NCBI GenBank assembly: GCA_028099475.1
Contig: JAOHHF010000002.1
Coordinates: forward strand, 1-64,000
Reading direction: 5' to 3'
Length of the DNA: 64,000 bases
Source: Candidatus Pelagibacter sp.
GTDB taxonomy: Bacteria; Pseudomonadota; Alphaproteobacteria; Pelagibacterales; Pelagibacteraceae
Shown: positions 34,257 to 44,201 of the stretch, one piece after another
Position numbering within the stretch: the stretch's first letter is position 1
Layout of the letters: the number at the start of each line of letters is the position of its first letter
Made by a program: the position numbers and the translations under genes
Notes under the pieces: generated by a model
The model's input: only the letters and a program-made list of their open reading frames with translations
Database searches by the model: none
Told to the model about the DNA's origin: nothing

Positions 34257-35318
34257 ATGGATTCATCTGGATCAGCAATTAGAATTGAAAACGTTTGGAA
34301 AGTGTTTGGTAACACTTCAAATGAAGCGATAGATGCAATTCAAAATAAAAGAATTTCAAAAACTGAAGCACTAGAAAGATACAATTCAGTAATAGGTGTT
34401 TCTGATGTCTCATTTGACGTTAAGTCAGGAGAGATATTTTGTGTAATGGGTTTATCAGGAAGTGGTAAATCCACTTTAGTAAGACATATTAATAGGCTGT
34501 TAGAACCAACATCAGGAAAAATTTTAATCAATGGTCAGGATGTAATGTCTCTTGATAGAGATAGTTTACAAGAATTAAGAAATAAAAAAATTGGAATGGT
34601 TTTTCAAAACTTTGCTTTAATGCCCCATAGATCTGTTGTTGATAATATTGCAATGCCACTTGAGATAAGAGGTATCAGTAAAAATGATAGATTAGATGCA
34701 GCTAATAAAATTTTAGAAATAGTAGAACTTCAAGGTTGGGGTAATAAATTTGCTCATGAATTGTCAGGAGGGATGCAACAAAGAGTTGGATTAGCAAGAG
34801 CTTTAGCTGCAGATCCTGACTTTTTATTAATGGATGAACCATTTAGTGCACTAGATCCATTAATTAGAAGACAACTTCAATCAGAATTTATTAAACTTTC
34901 AAAACAGATGAAAAAAACAACTGTTTTTATTACTCATGATTTAGACGAAGCGGTAAGAGTAGGTCATCGAATTGCAATAATGAGAGACGGTAAAGTTATT
35001 CAAGTTGGAACACCTGAAGAAATTGTTGTTAGTCCAGCAGATGATTATGTTGCTGATTTTGTTAAAGGTATTTCTAGACTAAAAGTAGTTCAGGCTAAAT
35101 CCATCATGCAATCAGTTGATAGTTTTGAAAATAAAAATGGAAAATTGTCTAACGATTTAGAAGTTGTAAATGAAGGTGATTTGTTAAGTAAATTGATTGA
35201 AACTTCAGCCTCAAAAGACAAACCTGTAATTGTTCAAAATTCTGAAAGCAAAATAGTTGGAGTTATTTCACAAGCAGATCTTTTGAAAGCGGTTATTGAA
35301 GGAGGAGATGGTGAGTAA
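34257..35318 (+). CDS. proV: Glycine betaine/proline ABC transporter ATP-binding protein
   Basis: 353-residue ATPase of the ProV/OpuAA type. Walker A GLSGSGKSTLVRHINR, Q-loop FQNFALMPHRSV, signature LSGGMQQRVGLARALA, Walker B FLLMDEPFSALD, then the H-loop FITHDLDEAVR. The C-terminal region (KPVIVQNSESKIVGVISQAD) looks like one CBS domain, which senses ionic strength in OpuA. E. coli ProV is longer (400) with a CBS pair. Its last bases contain the ribosome site and start of proW. Confidence 0.94.
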   Translation: MDSSGSAIRIENVWKVFGNTSNEAIDAIQNKRISKTEALERYNSVIGVSDVSFDVKSGEIFCVMGLSGSGKSTLVRHINRLLEPTSGKILINGQDVMSLDRDSLQELRNKKIGMVFQNFALMPHRSVVDNIAMPLEIRGISKNDRLDAANKILEIVELQGWGNKFAHELSGGMQQRVGLARALAADPDFLLMDEPFSALDPLIRRQLQSEFIKLSKQMKKTTVFITHDLDEAVRVGHRIAIMRDGKVIQVGTPEEIVVSPADDYVADFVKGISRLKVVQAKSIMQSVDSFENKNGKLSNDLEVVNEGDLLSKLIETSASKDKPVIVQNSESKIVGVISQADLLKAVIEGGDGE

Positions 35319-36813
35319 AGAAGTTAACAATCCATCTAGATCAGAACTGATAACTGATTTTGTTAAAACAAATCCAAATTATTATATTGATCAATTTCAA
35401 AAAATTGGAAGCAAGCCTACATTTTCTTTTTCATTTAATATATATGCTGCAATTTTAGGCCCAATTTGGTTTGGAATGCGAAATATTTGGAATTGGGCTT
35501 TGACTTTTCTAATCATAGAAACCTTCTCAGTTGTTCAAATTATAAGAGGTTTGTTTGGAAATATTACAAAAGACGCAATTCAAAAAATTGAACAAGTACA
35601 ATCTACTATTGCTTTTAGAAATCAACAACTAGAAGCAGCAATTACAAACAATCCCGATAAAGTTGATGTTTATAAAAGAAACATCAAATCATTAGAAGAT
35701 GCTATGCAAGGCTATATAAATGAAGTGGATAGAATTGAAGCATCAGCTATCTGGATAACTATTTTTGGAATACTATCTTTAATAGTAGTTAAGATTATTC
35801 AAGGTGTACTTGCTAATTCTAAATTAGAAAAAAGATACTCAGAATGGTTATCAGATAAAACAATAAGCCCGGGGATGAAAACTAGAAATTATATTTTGAG
35901 TACAGTTTTTGCCTCTGTAATCATGTTTTTTTCAGTAGTTCATTATAGCTTTCCAGGCTTAATCAATATCATGAACGAGTTTCCAACACACCCAGATATA
36001 AGATTAACTTCAATTGCATGGGTTGAAACTATATTTAATTATGCTGTCCTTAAAGGGGATGCTTTATTTACAGCTATTACAATTGGGATTAGATCAGTTT
36101 TAGATTTCTTGGAATTACTGTTTGTTAAAACTCCATGGATAGTAATCATTACTACGATTGTAACCTTAACAGGTTTATCTGCAGGACCTAGAGCAGCAAT
36201 TTATTCTGCTGGTTTTTTAGCTTATATGGGTTTTTTAGGCTTTTGGGTAAAAGCAATGACTACACTTGCATTACTTGGTACAGCTGCAATTTTAAGTATT
36301 GCAATTGGAATACCTCTTGGAATTTTTTGTGCAAGACGTCAAAGATTTTACTCAATGATAAGACCTATAATGGATTTCATGCAAACCATGCCAGCCTTTG
36401 TGTTTATGATCCCAGTAATTGCGTTTTTTGGAACAGGAAAAGTTGCAGCTGTAATCATTACAATGATTTTTGGTGGTACGCCCGTTGTAAGATTAACAGT
36501 ATTAGGTTTAAGAGGTGTTCCTGAAACAATAAGAGAAGCAGCAATAGCTTATGGAGCAAGCAAATGGTATTTGCTTAGAAAAGTAGATTTACCCTTAGCA
36601 ACACCTTCTATTTTAGCGGGAGTTAACCAAACAGTAATGTTAAGTTTAGCCATGGTTGTTGTTGCATCATTAATTGGTGCTAAAGGATTAGGCCAAGATG
36701 TACTTGAAGCACTACAATATGCAAACGTTGGTCAGGGTATTTTAGCTGGTGTTGCAATTTTATTTGTTGCATTAATTCTAGATAGGGTTGTTCAAGGTAA
36801 GAAAAGAGTTTAA
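35311..36813 (+). CDS. proW: Glycine betaine/proline ABC transporter permease with N-terminal membrane extension
   Basis: About 500 residues from the GTG at 35311, five bases after AAGGAGG; an ATG at 35308 is only two bases from that site and a TTG at 35296 lies before it. The C-terminal half is the ProW/OpuAB permease: TLALLGTAAILSIAIGIPLG, MDFMQTMPAFVFMIPVI and the EAA loop EAAIAYGASKWYLLRKVDLPLA. The N-terminal part (SFNIYAAILGPIWFGMRNIW) resembles DUF2628 membrane domains, with a helical stretch between. E. coli ProW has 354 residues, so this is an extended architecture. It overlaps proV by eight bases. Confidence 0.92.
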   Translation: MSKEVNNPSRSELITDFVKTNPNYYIDQFQKIGSKPTFSFSFNIYAAILGPIWFGMRNIWNWALTFLIIETFSVVQIIRGLFGNITKDAIQKIEQVQSTIAFRNQQLEAAITNNPDKVDVYKRNIKSLEDAMQGYINEVDRIEASAIWITIFGILSLIVVKIIQGVLANSKLEKRYSEWLSDKTISPGMKTRNYILSTVFASVIMFFSVVHYSFPGLINIMNEFPTHPDIRLTSIAWVETIFNYAVLKGDALFTAITIGIRSVLDFLELLFVKTPWIVIITTIVTLTGLSAGPRAAIYSAGFLAYMGFLGFWVKAMTTLALLGTAAILSIAIGIPLGIFCARRQRFYSMIRPIMDFMQTMPAFVFMIPVIAFFGTGKVAAVIITMIFGGTPVVRLTVLGLRGVPETIREAAIAYGASKWYLLRKVDLPLATPSILAGVNQTVMLSLAMVVVASLIGAKGLGQDVLEALQYANVGQGILAGVAILFVALILDRVVQGKKRV

Positions 36814-36822
36814 TAAACCTTA

Positions 36823-37431
36823 ATGGAATTTCTGCTATTAGGTTTTTTTACTGGCTTAAGTTTAATTTTAGCAATAGGTGCTCAAAATATTTTTGTAATT
36901 GAGCAGGGTTTAAAAAAACAACACATATTTTTAGTTTGTTTAATTTGTTCTTTATCTGATTTAATTTTAATTTTTGTTGGAATATTTCTTTTTCATTATT
37001 TTGTTCAATATTTTAACTCAACAATAGAATTAATATTTAACATTCTATTAATTTGCTTTTTAATTCATTTTATTTATTCAAAAATAAAAATATTTAATAC
37101 AAATGTAAGTTTAGGGAGCGATCTAAATAATGTTTCTAAATATGATATTCTTTTAAAAACTTTAGGTTTTACCTACTTAAATCCTCATGTTTATTCAGAC
37201 ACCGTATTTATTTTAGGAAACTTTTCAAAAAATTTCTTATTAAATGAAAAGATTATATTTGGAATTGGTGCTTCAATAGCCTCATTCCTTTTTTTCTTTT
37301 TACTAGGCTATCTGTCAAAAATTTTATCTAAATACGCACAAAGTAAAAAAATTTGGAATATAATTAATTTATTTATAATTGTATTTATGAGCTTTTTGAC
37401 TTTTTTAGTGTTTTTAGAAACTATTAATTAG
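36823..37431 (+). CDS. LysE/ArgO-family amino acid exporter
   Basis: 202 residues, about six membrane helices. The family start GFFTGLSLILAIGAQNIFVIEQGLK matches ArgO/LysE closely (GAQN and the GL that follows). LGFTYLNPHVYSDTVFILG in the middle is the conserved NPH(A/V)xxD region. It probably exports basic amino acids. It starts nine bases after proW, and its last eight bases overlap the convergent dehydrogenase gene. Confidence 0.88.
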   Translation: MEFLLLGFFTGLSLILAIGAQNIFVIEQGLKKQHIFLVCLICSLSDLILIFVGIFLFHYFVQYFNSTIELIFNILLICFLIHFIYSKIKIFNTNVSLGSDLNNVSKYDILLKTLGFTYLNPHVYSDTVFILGNFSKNFLLNEKIIFGIGASIASFLFFFLLGYLSKILSKYAQSKKIWNIINLFIIVFMSFLTFLVFLETIN

Positions 37432-38710
37432 AGTATCCGTATTTCTTAAGTCTAACATCACCAGTTCTTGCATGCGCTTCCATTCCTTCATATCTAGAAA
37501 TTCTAGCAGCTGCAGCACCAACTAATTCTGTAGACTCTTTAGTCATTCTTTGGAAACTTAATGTTTTAACAAATTTACCAACAAATAAACCGCCAGTATA
37601 TCTTCCGGCACCTTTAGTCGGTAAAATATGGTTTGTTCCAGAACATTTATCTCCATAGGCAACTGTAGTTTCTTCACCAACAAATAAAGAACCATAGTTA
37701 GTTAATCTGTCATGAAACCATTGTAAATTTTCTGTTTGTACTTCTAAATGTTCAGGTGCGTACTCATCACTGATTTTAACCATTTCTTCATCAGTATCAC
37801 AAAGAACAACTTCACCATAATCTCTCCAAGCAGCATCCGCATTTGTTCTTGGAACTTCTGGTAGTTCAGCTATTAACTCAGGAACTCTTTTCATTACTTT
37901 TTCAGCAAGATCTTTACTTGTTGTGTATAACCAGCAAGGTGAATTATAACCATGTTCAGCTTGACCAACCAAATCAACAGCAACAATTTCTGGATCTGCT
38001 TTAGCATCTGCAATAATTCCAATTTCTGTAGGACCAGCAAATAAATCAATTCCAACTTTACCAAATAAAATTCTTTTTGCTTCAGCAACAAATTGATTAC
38101 CAGGACCAACAATAATGTCAGCGGGTGGATTACTAAATAAACCATTAGTCATCGCTGCAATAGCAGGTACACCACCTAAGTTTAAAATAACATCTGCACC
38201 GCATAAATCAGCTGTGTAAACAATCGTTGGATGAGCGCCTACACCTTCTTTTGGAGGGCTACAAGCAATTACATTTTTAACACCTGCAACTTTTGCAGTT
38301 GTCACACTCATTACTGCTGATGCAATGTGCGCATATCTTCCACCAGGTACATAGCAGCCTGCAGTGTTTACAGGAACTAATTTTTGTCCTGCAAATAAAC
38401 CATCTGAAAGCTCAACCTCAAAATCTTGACCATAGTTTTTCAATTGCGCTTCTGCAAATTTTCTAACTCTTTCATATGAAAACTGAACATCGTCTTTAGT
38501 TTTTTGATCAAGTGTTTTTTTAATCTCTTCAATTCTTTCTTTAGAAACAACAATATCACCATCATATTTATCAAATTTTTTAGTTAAATCGATACAACCT
38601 TGCTCTTTTGTAGTTTCTATATCTTTAAGTAGATCTTGAACTATACCAGTTGTTTTAGTGTCGTCTGTTGATGATGTTTTTGGTGATTTTTTTAAATATT
38701 GAATAGCCAT
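37424..38710 (-). CDS. Histidinol-dehydrogenase-family enzyme, probably HpsN-like (sulfopropanediol 3-dehydrogenase type)
   Basis: 428-residue zinc, NAD-dependent alcohol dehydrogenase fold. HisD catalytic motifs are intact: GQAEHG (zinc Gln/His), APEHLE (Glu-His base), GDKCSGTNHILPT and EGMEAHARTGDVRL. The subfamily signature differs from biosynthetic HisD: AGCYVPGGRYAHIASAVMSV in place of the usual AGxYVPGG-YPSSVLMN, plus GPGNQFVAEAKR and NADAAWRDYGEVVL. As I recall, these fit HpsN, which oxidises dihydroxypropanesulfonate to sulfolactate. It is not in a his operon. True HisD remains possible. Confidence 0.75.
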   Translation of the reverse strand: MAIQYLKKSPKTSSTDDTKTTGIVQDLLKDIETTKEQGCIDLTKKFDKYDGDIVVSKERIEEIKKTLDQKTKDDVQFSYERVRKFAEAQLKNYGQDFEVELSDGLFAGQKLVPVNTAGCYVPGGRYAHIASAVMSVTTAKVAGVKNVIACSPPKEGVGAHPTIVYTADLCGADVILNLGGVPAIAAMTNGLFSNPPADIIVGPGNQFVAEAKRILFGKVGIDLFAGPTEIGIIADAKADPEIVAVDLVGQAEHGYNSPCWLYTTSKDLAEKVMKRVPELIAELPEVPRTNADAAWRDYGEVVLCDTDEEMVKISDEYAPEHLEVQTENLQWFHDRLTNYGSLFVGEETTVAYGDKCSGTNHILPTKGAGRYTGGLFVGKFVKTLSFQRMTKESTELVGAAAARISRYEGMEAHARTGDVRLKKYGYSN

Positions 38711-38771
38711 TGATTGTTTCCTTTATTTTATGACGTTCTTAATAAAGTATAAAATCTTTTTATTCAATGTT

Positions 38772-38861
38772 TTAAAAATAAAATCTATATCCAATGTTAA
38801 CACTTACAATACATAAAATTATGACTAGAAAATATAAGCTAATATAATCAAAAGGTTTCAT
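38772..38861 (-). CDS. Candidate 29-residue single-helix membrane peptide
   Basis: Starting 14 bases after the Pta-like stop, ATG AAA CCT TTT... encodes MKPFDYISLYFLVIILCIVS and nine more residues. One clear hydrophobic helix is present, with an aromatic C-terminus. There is no Shine-Dalgarno, so support is only coding potential and position between two co-directional genes. Confidence 0.2.
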   Translation of the reverse strand: MKPFDYISLYFLVIILCIVSVNIGYRFYF

Positions 38862-38875
38862 TAAATAATTTAGAA

Positions 38876-39793
38876 TTAATCTAAAGCAACTACAGCTGCT
38901 GCAATAGATGCTAATCTTGCTTGAGCTTCATCGGATCGACTGGTGATTACAACTGGAACTTTTCCACCAACCACAACACCAGCTGCACAAGCGCCCATAA
39001 AATAAATCATCATTTTAACTAAACCGTTTCCAGTTTCTACACTTGGAACCAATAAAACGTCAGCTTCTCCAGCGACAGCATTTTTAATTCCTTTTATTCC
39101 AGCAGATTTTTTTGAAATACTATTATCAAATGCAAGAGGTCCAAAAACATCAGCTTCTAAATTTTCTTCTTTTGCCAATTTAGTTAATTCTGCAGCATCT
39201 AAAGAACTTGGAATACTATCCAACACTTCTTCTGTGGCCGATAATATAGCAACTTTTGGTCTTGAAATTCCAATTCTATTATTAAAATTAATTACATTTC
39301 TAAGTATGTGCATTTTTGTTTTAACATTTGGAAGCACATTTAAAGCACCATCTGTAATAATTAGTGGCTGATCTTCTTTATTAATGGTCATGTGCCATAT
39401 GTGACTTAATCGAGTTTTACCTAAAAGATTATATTCACGTTTTAAAACTTCTTTCATTAAAATATCAGTATGAATATGACCTTTAACTATTATTTTAACT
39501 TTATCTTCACTAGCAAGTTTTGCTGCAATTTTTGCAGTATTATTTTCAATAGGTTCATCAATAATTTCATAATCTGAAATATCCCATTTCAAATCTTCAG
39601 CACATTTTAAAATTTCTTTTTTATCTCCTATAAAAATAGGTTCTATTAAATCTTCATTGACAGCATCCTGAGCAGAAAGCATTGGCAAAGGCTTACCAGC
39701 ATTAACAATCGCAACTTTCACACCTTTTTTTTTATGCGCAAAGTCTAAGAGGTTATTAGGACAGACTATTTCTTTATTTGAGAGCATAGACAA
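38876..39793 (-). CDS. Phosphate acetyl/butyryltransferase family protein
   Basis: 305-residue PTA_PTB-domain enzyme exchanging CoA for phosphate on an acyl group. Features: PMLSAQDAVNEDLIEPIFIGDK, VKGHIHTDILMK, ITDGALNVLP, and the C-terminal EADVLLVPSVETGNGLVKM and SRSDEAQARLASIA. It has no N-terminal MaoC/hydratase domain, unlike the common fused alphaproteobacterial form. Its neighbour is the HpsN-like gene; Pta serves sulfonate catabolism by converting acetyl phosphate from Xsc, so a joint role is attractive but no xsc gene is in the window. Confidence 0.85.
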   Translation of the reverse strand: MSMLSNKEIVCPNNLLDFAHKKKGVKVAIVNAGKPLPMLSAQDAVNEDLIEPIFIGDKKEILKCAEDLKWDISDYEIIDEPIENNTAKIAAKLASEDKVKIIVKGHIHTDILMKEVLKREYNLLGKTRLSHIWHMTINKEDQPLIITDGALNVLPNVKTKMHILRNVINFNNRIGISRPKVAILSATEEVLDSIPSSLDAAELTKLAKEENLEADVFGPLAFDNSISKKSAGIKGIKNAVAGEADVLLVPSVETGNGLVKMMIYFMGACAAGVVVGGKVPVVITSRSDEAQARLASIAAAVVALD

Positions 39794-39860
39794 TGATTAT
39801 AAATAATAATTAAAATGTATATAGTTGTTTTTATAATTATTGATAATAAAATAAGATAAA

Positions 39861-41006
39861 ATGATTAGAGATTATAAAATTAATGTATCGAATGAGCAGA
39901 TTTCCAACATTATTTCTAAGATAAAGGATTACCCATGGTCTTCAATTGAAAATATGGAGGGGTGGACTCATGGAACTAACAAGGAATATCTAAAAGAATT
40001 ATGTGAATATTGGACTTCAGATTTTGATTGGAAAAAGCATGAAAATTTAATTAATAGCTTTTCCAATTTTAAAACGAATGTTGATGGTATTGACATTCAT
40101 TTTATTCAAGAAAAAGGAAGCGGAGAAAACCCGAAACCATTATTGTTAATGCATGGATGGCCGGGTTCAATTGTAGAATTCTTAGAAATTATAAGACCTT
40201 TGGCTCATCCAGAGGAATTTGGTGGTAACGAGGAAGACGCATTTACAGTTATAGCACCATCTTTACCTGGTTTTGGTTTTTCAGGTTCCTCCAAAAAACC
40301 AATTGGTCCAAGAAAAATTGCTGAAATTTTAAATAAATTAATGACTGATAATTTAAACCACAAACAGTATGTAGCGCAAGGAGGAGATTGGGGCGCAACT
40401 ATAGCAAATTGGTTAGGTTATGATCATCATATCAATTGTAAAGCAATTCATATTAATTGTTTAACCATGAGACATCCTGATGGTCCTCAAACGGATGAAG
40501 AAAAAAAATGGCAAAATAAGTTTGATAAAGATCAAATTATTCAAGATGGATATAGAACTCAACAAGCGACCAAACCTCAAACACTAAGTTACTCAATGAT
40601 CGATAGTCCGGTTGGAATTGCAGCGTGGATAACTGAGAAAATGCATGGTTGGTCAGATTTAAAAGATAACAACATTGAAAGCGTTTATTCAAAAGATGTT
40701 CTGTTAGCAAATATCATGGTCTATGTTTTAACCAATACGTTTAACACAGCTTCTTGGATATATTTTGGAAGACGTGAAGAAGGGGGTCGTTATTTTCCTA
40801 AAGATTTTAAAAAAATTAATATTCCAACTGGTATTTCAATGTTTCCAAAAGAAATGTCTGAATGGCCTCCAAGCACCTATATAGAAAGAATTTTTAACGT
40901 TCAACATCTGAGCAAAATGAATTCTGGTGGACATTTTCCTGCATTAGAAAATCCTAAAATCTTAGTAAAAGATATAAATTTATTCTTTAAAAAAATATCT
41001 TTATAA
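39861..41006 (+). CDS. Epoxide hydrolase (alpha/beta hydrolase with EHN domain)
   Basis: 381 residues. The N-terminal EHN segment (YPWSSIENMEGWTHGTN, SFSNFKTNVDGIDIHFI) leads into the hydrolase core. The oxyanion motif is HGWPGS (98-103), the nucleophile Asp176 lies in QGGDWGAT, PSLPGFGFSG lies between, and the catalytic His is in SGGHFPALENP near the end. It opens epoxides with water through an ester intermediate. It is divergent from the Pta-like gene across 67 bases and convergent with an ABC permease eight bases away. Confidence 0.9.
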   Translation: MIRDYKINVSNEQISNIISKIKDYPWSSIENMEGWTHGTNKEYLKELCEYWTSDFDWKKHENLINSFSNFKTNVDGIDIHFIQEKGSGENPKPLLLMHGWPGSIVEFLEIIRPLAHPEEFGGNEEDAFTVIAPSLPGFGFSGSSKKPIGPRKIAEILNKLMTDNLNHKQYVAQGGDWGATIANWLGYDHHINCKAIHINCLTMRHPDGPQTDEEKKWQNKFDKDQIIQDGYRTQQATKPQTLSYSMIDSPVGIAAWITEKMHGWSDLKDNNIESVYSKDVLLANIMVYVLTNTFNTASWIYFGRREEGGRYFPKDFKKINIPTGISMFPKEMSEWPPSTYIERIFNVQHLSKMNSGGHFPALENPKILVKDINLFFKKISL

Positions 41007-41014
41007 AATTTTAA

Positions 41015-43552
41015 TTATTGGTTTCTTATAAGGGGATAAACTTTAGGGTTTAAATATTTAAGATTAGTTAGCATAATTAAAAACAATGTGACTGATCCAA
41101 TAGAAAAACCAAGATAAATCAACACTTTAAAATCAAAAGCCCAAACTAATTCAAAGATATTCTCCATTATAAATTTAGAGGCAATCACTGCAAAGAGCAC
41201 TGCAATTAAAATCACTGATTTAAAGATTATTATAAATTCAATTAAGGATGATAAAATCACTTCTTTTTTAGAAAATCCTAAAATTTTAAAAACTAAATTT
41301 TGATATTCTTTAATTTTTCCTTGAACCATAATTGCACTAGAAATTACAATTAAGCCAATAATAATAGTGACCGCTGAAATAAGGGTTACTGCAATAAATA
41401 CTTTATTTAAAACATCAGTTACTTTATTTAAATAATCTGCTATTTTAATCATCGATAAGCTAGGTAACACTTCAAGCATCGAAGTCTCGTCAAATTTTTC
41501 AATTAAATCAAATTTAGCAGTTGCTAGATATTCATGAGGAATATTATTTGCAAATTGAGGATTAAATAACATTGCAAAATTAATACTAAGATCACGGTAA
41601 TCAACAGCTCTAAAATTAACTATCTCACCATCAATTTCTCTTCCATAAATATTAAGTGTGAATACATCTCCTAATTTAATATTTAAATCTTTTGCAACTT
41701 GCGCATCTAAAGAAATTTGTAGCTTATTTGGTTTTGTAAGATCCCACCATTCACCTTCAGTTATTGGATTATCTTCTGGAACCTCATCAACCCAAGAAGA
41801 TCTTCTATCACTGCCAATTACCCAGTAACTATTATTGTCTGGTTGAATATAAGTATTTGGATTAACTCCGTTAATTTTAATTATTCCAGATGACACCATG
41901 GGTACCACTTCAATTTTAGCATTTGAGTCCATATTCAATATATTTTTCTCAAAAATTTCTTTTTCTCCTTTCTGAATACCAACAAAAAAATAGTCAGGAG
42001 CAATATCAGGTATAGATTTTGCTATTTCTCTTTGAAAATTTGTTCCAACTAATGCCAGCGTTAACAATAAAGTAACACCTAAGCCTAAAGACATTATTGT
42101 AATTGGAGTAATACTTTTAGTTTGAGTTATGTTTTTAATGGATACTTTTAAAGATATATTAGAAGTAGATTTAAATTTTTTTAAGAAATAAATAATTATT
42201 TTTGAAAGTAGAAAAAACACAATTAAACAAACAAAAAAAGCTACAAAATATCCGATGCTATAAATGGGTCTTTCTGATCCAAAACTAAATAATAAAACTA
42301 AAATAGATAATAATATTAAACTTAAAGCTGTAGATTTCTTTGAATAATAAAATTCTAAATTTTGAAATACATTTCTAAATAAATTTGATGCTTTTACTTG
42401 ATCAATTGAACTTATGGTTGGAATTGAAAAGATGACAAGAACTAATAATCCAACTAAAAATATTTTAATAAAATTTAAAATTGAAAATACTGGAGAAACA
42501 TTCAGTCCTAATCCATCTGATAAATATTGATCTACAAAAGGTACAATTAAAAAACTTGAGCCATAAGCAAAAGTTGTAATCACTAAAAGTAAGATCAATA
42601 ATTGAAGATAATAGAGTGTTTTAATGTTACCTGAATAAAATCCAACTGCTTTTCTAACCGCAATAGACATATTGTTTTGATTGATAAAAGAGAGAAGAGT
42701 ATTTGCTATTCCAATCCCTGCAATCAACATCGCGCTTATGGACACTAATGATAAGAACTGTGAGAAATTATTAATTATTCTCTTTAACCCACTTGCAGAA
42801 TTTTCAGGGTATCTAAGTTTAACTTTTTGATCATCTTTGAATATATCTTCAATTTTTTTTTCTATTTTACCAGCATCATCTGTTTCATTAAATTTTACTT
42901 TGTACTCATAATTTAAAAAACTTCCTATTCCATTTAGTTTTAAGATTTCTAACGTTTGATCACCAGCAAGCGCCCAATCCCCAAAGGCAACAAATCCACT
43001 GACATCAGGGACAGATTTTACAATTCCTATAATTGTAAATAATTGATTTTGAACTTTAATTTTATCATCTATCTTAAGGTTTAAATTTTTTGATAAACTT
43101 TCATTGATTAACAAAGTATTGGGTTCGTTATGCATTCTGTCAAATGCACCTGCTGGTTCATAATCAACTTTGCCATATAAAGGATATTTAGTATCTACAG
43201 TTTTAATTCTGGTAAACAGAGATTTGTTTTTGTCTCTATCAATTGTTGAGACCATTGTACTGAACTCAATCATTTGAGAAATGGTTGTAAATTCTTTTAC
43301 TTGATTAACTAGCTCAAGATTTCCTTCATTACGATTATAGTCAATTTCAAGATCACCGCCCAACAAAGCTTTAGCATTATCATTTAATTCTTTTTTTAAA
43401 CTATCTTCTATTGTGAAGATGGCACTTAAAATAAAAAGACTAATAAAGAGAGTGATTATAATGCTAGATAATTTTTTATAATTTCTGCTTAAATCTTTTA
43501 AAGCATATTTAAAAATTAAATTTAGTTCAGATGGATTATTTAATTTTTCCAT
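41015..43552 (-). CDS. FtsX-family ABC transporter permease (YbbP-like)
   Basis: 845-residue inner-membrane protein with two FtsX/MacB-type modules. A first helix is followed by a large periplasmic domain, then three helices (MLIAGIGIANTLLSFINQNN), a middle pair, a second periplasmic domain and three more helices at the end (VTLISAVTIIIGLIVISSAI). It matches the YbbP layout, in which an ATPase-driven complex handles lipids or lipoproteins. It overlaps the upstream ATPase gene by 17 bases. Substrate unknown. Confidence 0.87.
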   Translation of the reverse strand: MEKLNNPSELNLIFKYALKDLSRNYKKLSSIIITLFISLFILSAIFTIEDSLKKELNDNAKALLGGDLEIDYNRNEGNLELVNQVKEFTTISQMIEFSTMVSTIDRDKNKSLFTRIKTVDTKYPLYGKVDYEPAGAFDRMHNEPNTLLINESLSKNLNLKIDDKIKVQNQLFTIIGIVKSVPDVSGFVAFGDWALAGDQTLEILKLNGIGSFLNYEYKVKFNETDDAGKIEKKIEDIFKDDQKVKLRYPENSASGLKRIINNFSQFLSLVSISAMLIAGIGIANTLLSFINQNNMSIAVRKAVGFYSGNIKTLYYLQLLILLLVITTFAYGSSFLIVPFVDQYLSDGLGLNVSPVFSILNFIKIFLVGLLVLVIFSIPTISSIDQVKASNLFRNVFQNLEFYYSKKSTALSLILLSILVLLFSFGSERPIYSIGYFVAFFVCLIVFFLLSKIIIYFLKKFKSTSNISLKVSIKNITQTKSITPITIMSLGLGVTLLLTLALVGTNFQREIAKSIPDIAPDYFFVGIQKGEKEIFEKNILNMDSNAKIEVVPMVSSGIIKINGVNPNTYIQPDNNSYWVIGSDRRSSWVDEVPEDNPITEGEWWDLTKPNKLQISLDAQVAKDLNIKLGDVFTLNIYGREIDGEIVNFRAVDYRDLSINFAMLFNPQFANNIPHEYLATAKFDLIEKFDETSMLEVLPSLSMIKIADYLNKVTDVLNKVFIAVTLISAVTIIIGLIVISSAIMVQGKIKEYQNLVFKILGFSKKEVILSSLIEFIIIFKSVILIAVLFAVIASKFIMENIFELVWAFDFKVLIYLGFSIGSVTLFLIMLTNLKYLNPKVYPLIRNQ

Positions 43553-44201
43553 CTTTAATTTTAATTTTTCTTTTTGCTTTATTAGCTAATTTTGGATCAT
43601 GAGTTACCATAATGAGTGAGGAGCCTTCTTCTTTTACATATTTAAATAATATATCAGAAATCATTAATGAATTTTCAGTATCTAAATTTCCAGTAGGTTC
43701 ATCTGCTAAGATTAATTCTGGTTTCATTGCAATCGCTCGAGCTATAGCAACTCTTTGTTGTTCTCCACCTGATAATTGGCTTGGTAAATTATTAAATCGA
43801 TGACTCAATCCAAATCGATCTAACAATTGTTTTGCCTCTTTTTCAGGATTTTTGAATTTATTCAATTCAAGAGTTAGAGCTACATTTTCAACTGCTGTAT
43901 AATTAGGGATTAAATAAAATGACTGAAATATAATTCCAATATTTTTTCTTCTTATTTCAGAGACTTCATCTTCATTTAATTTTGTTATTTCTTGATCTTG
44001 AAAAAAAATTTTTCCAGAGGTAGCTTTTTCTAACCCTCCAATTAACATTATTAGACTTGTTTTTCCTGATCCACTTTCTCCAACAATAGAAATTGTCTCT
44101 TTTTTCTTGGTAGTTAAGTTAACATCTTTTAAAACTCTGATATTGTCTTTGCCAGTTTGGTATTTAAGATTTACTTTATTTAATTTAAGAAGAATGCTCA
44201 T
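43536..44201 (-). CDS. ABC transporter ATP-binding protein (YbbA/LolD type)
   Basis: 221 residues from the ATG at 44199-44201 ([14 protein letters not shown]); an upstream ATG at 44249 adds a hydrophobic leader that lies inside tesA and is less likely. Walker [11 protein letters not shown]-loop [10 protein letters not shown], signature [16 protein letters not shown], Walker [14 protein letters not shown]-loop MVTHDP. It works with the YbbP-like permease. Its start codon overlaps the divergent tesA start by two bases (CATG). E. coli has the same ybbA-tesA divergence. Confidence 0.9.
   Translation of the reverse strand: MSILLKLNKVNLKYQTGKDNIRVLKDVNLTTKKKETISIVGESGSGKTSLIMLIGGLEKATSGKIFFQDQEITKLNEDEVSEIRRKNIGIIFQSFYLIPNYTAVENVALTLELNKFKNPEKEAKQLLDRFGLSHRFNNLPSQLSGGEQQRVAIARAIAMKPELILADEPTGNLDTENSLMISDILFKYVKEEGSSLIMVTHDPKLANKAKRKIKIKDGKIK

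Noticed and set aside
37424..38710. Straight call as biosynthetic histidinol dehydrogenase (hisD)
   Set aside because: Catalytic residues fit, but the subfamily motifs and lack of his neighbours favour an HpsN-like enzyme.
44107..44199. Upstream extension of tesA
   Set aside because: It would precede a complete signal peptide and overlap the divergent ATPase gene extensively.
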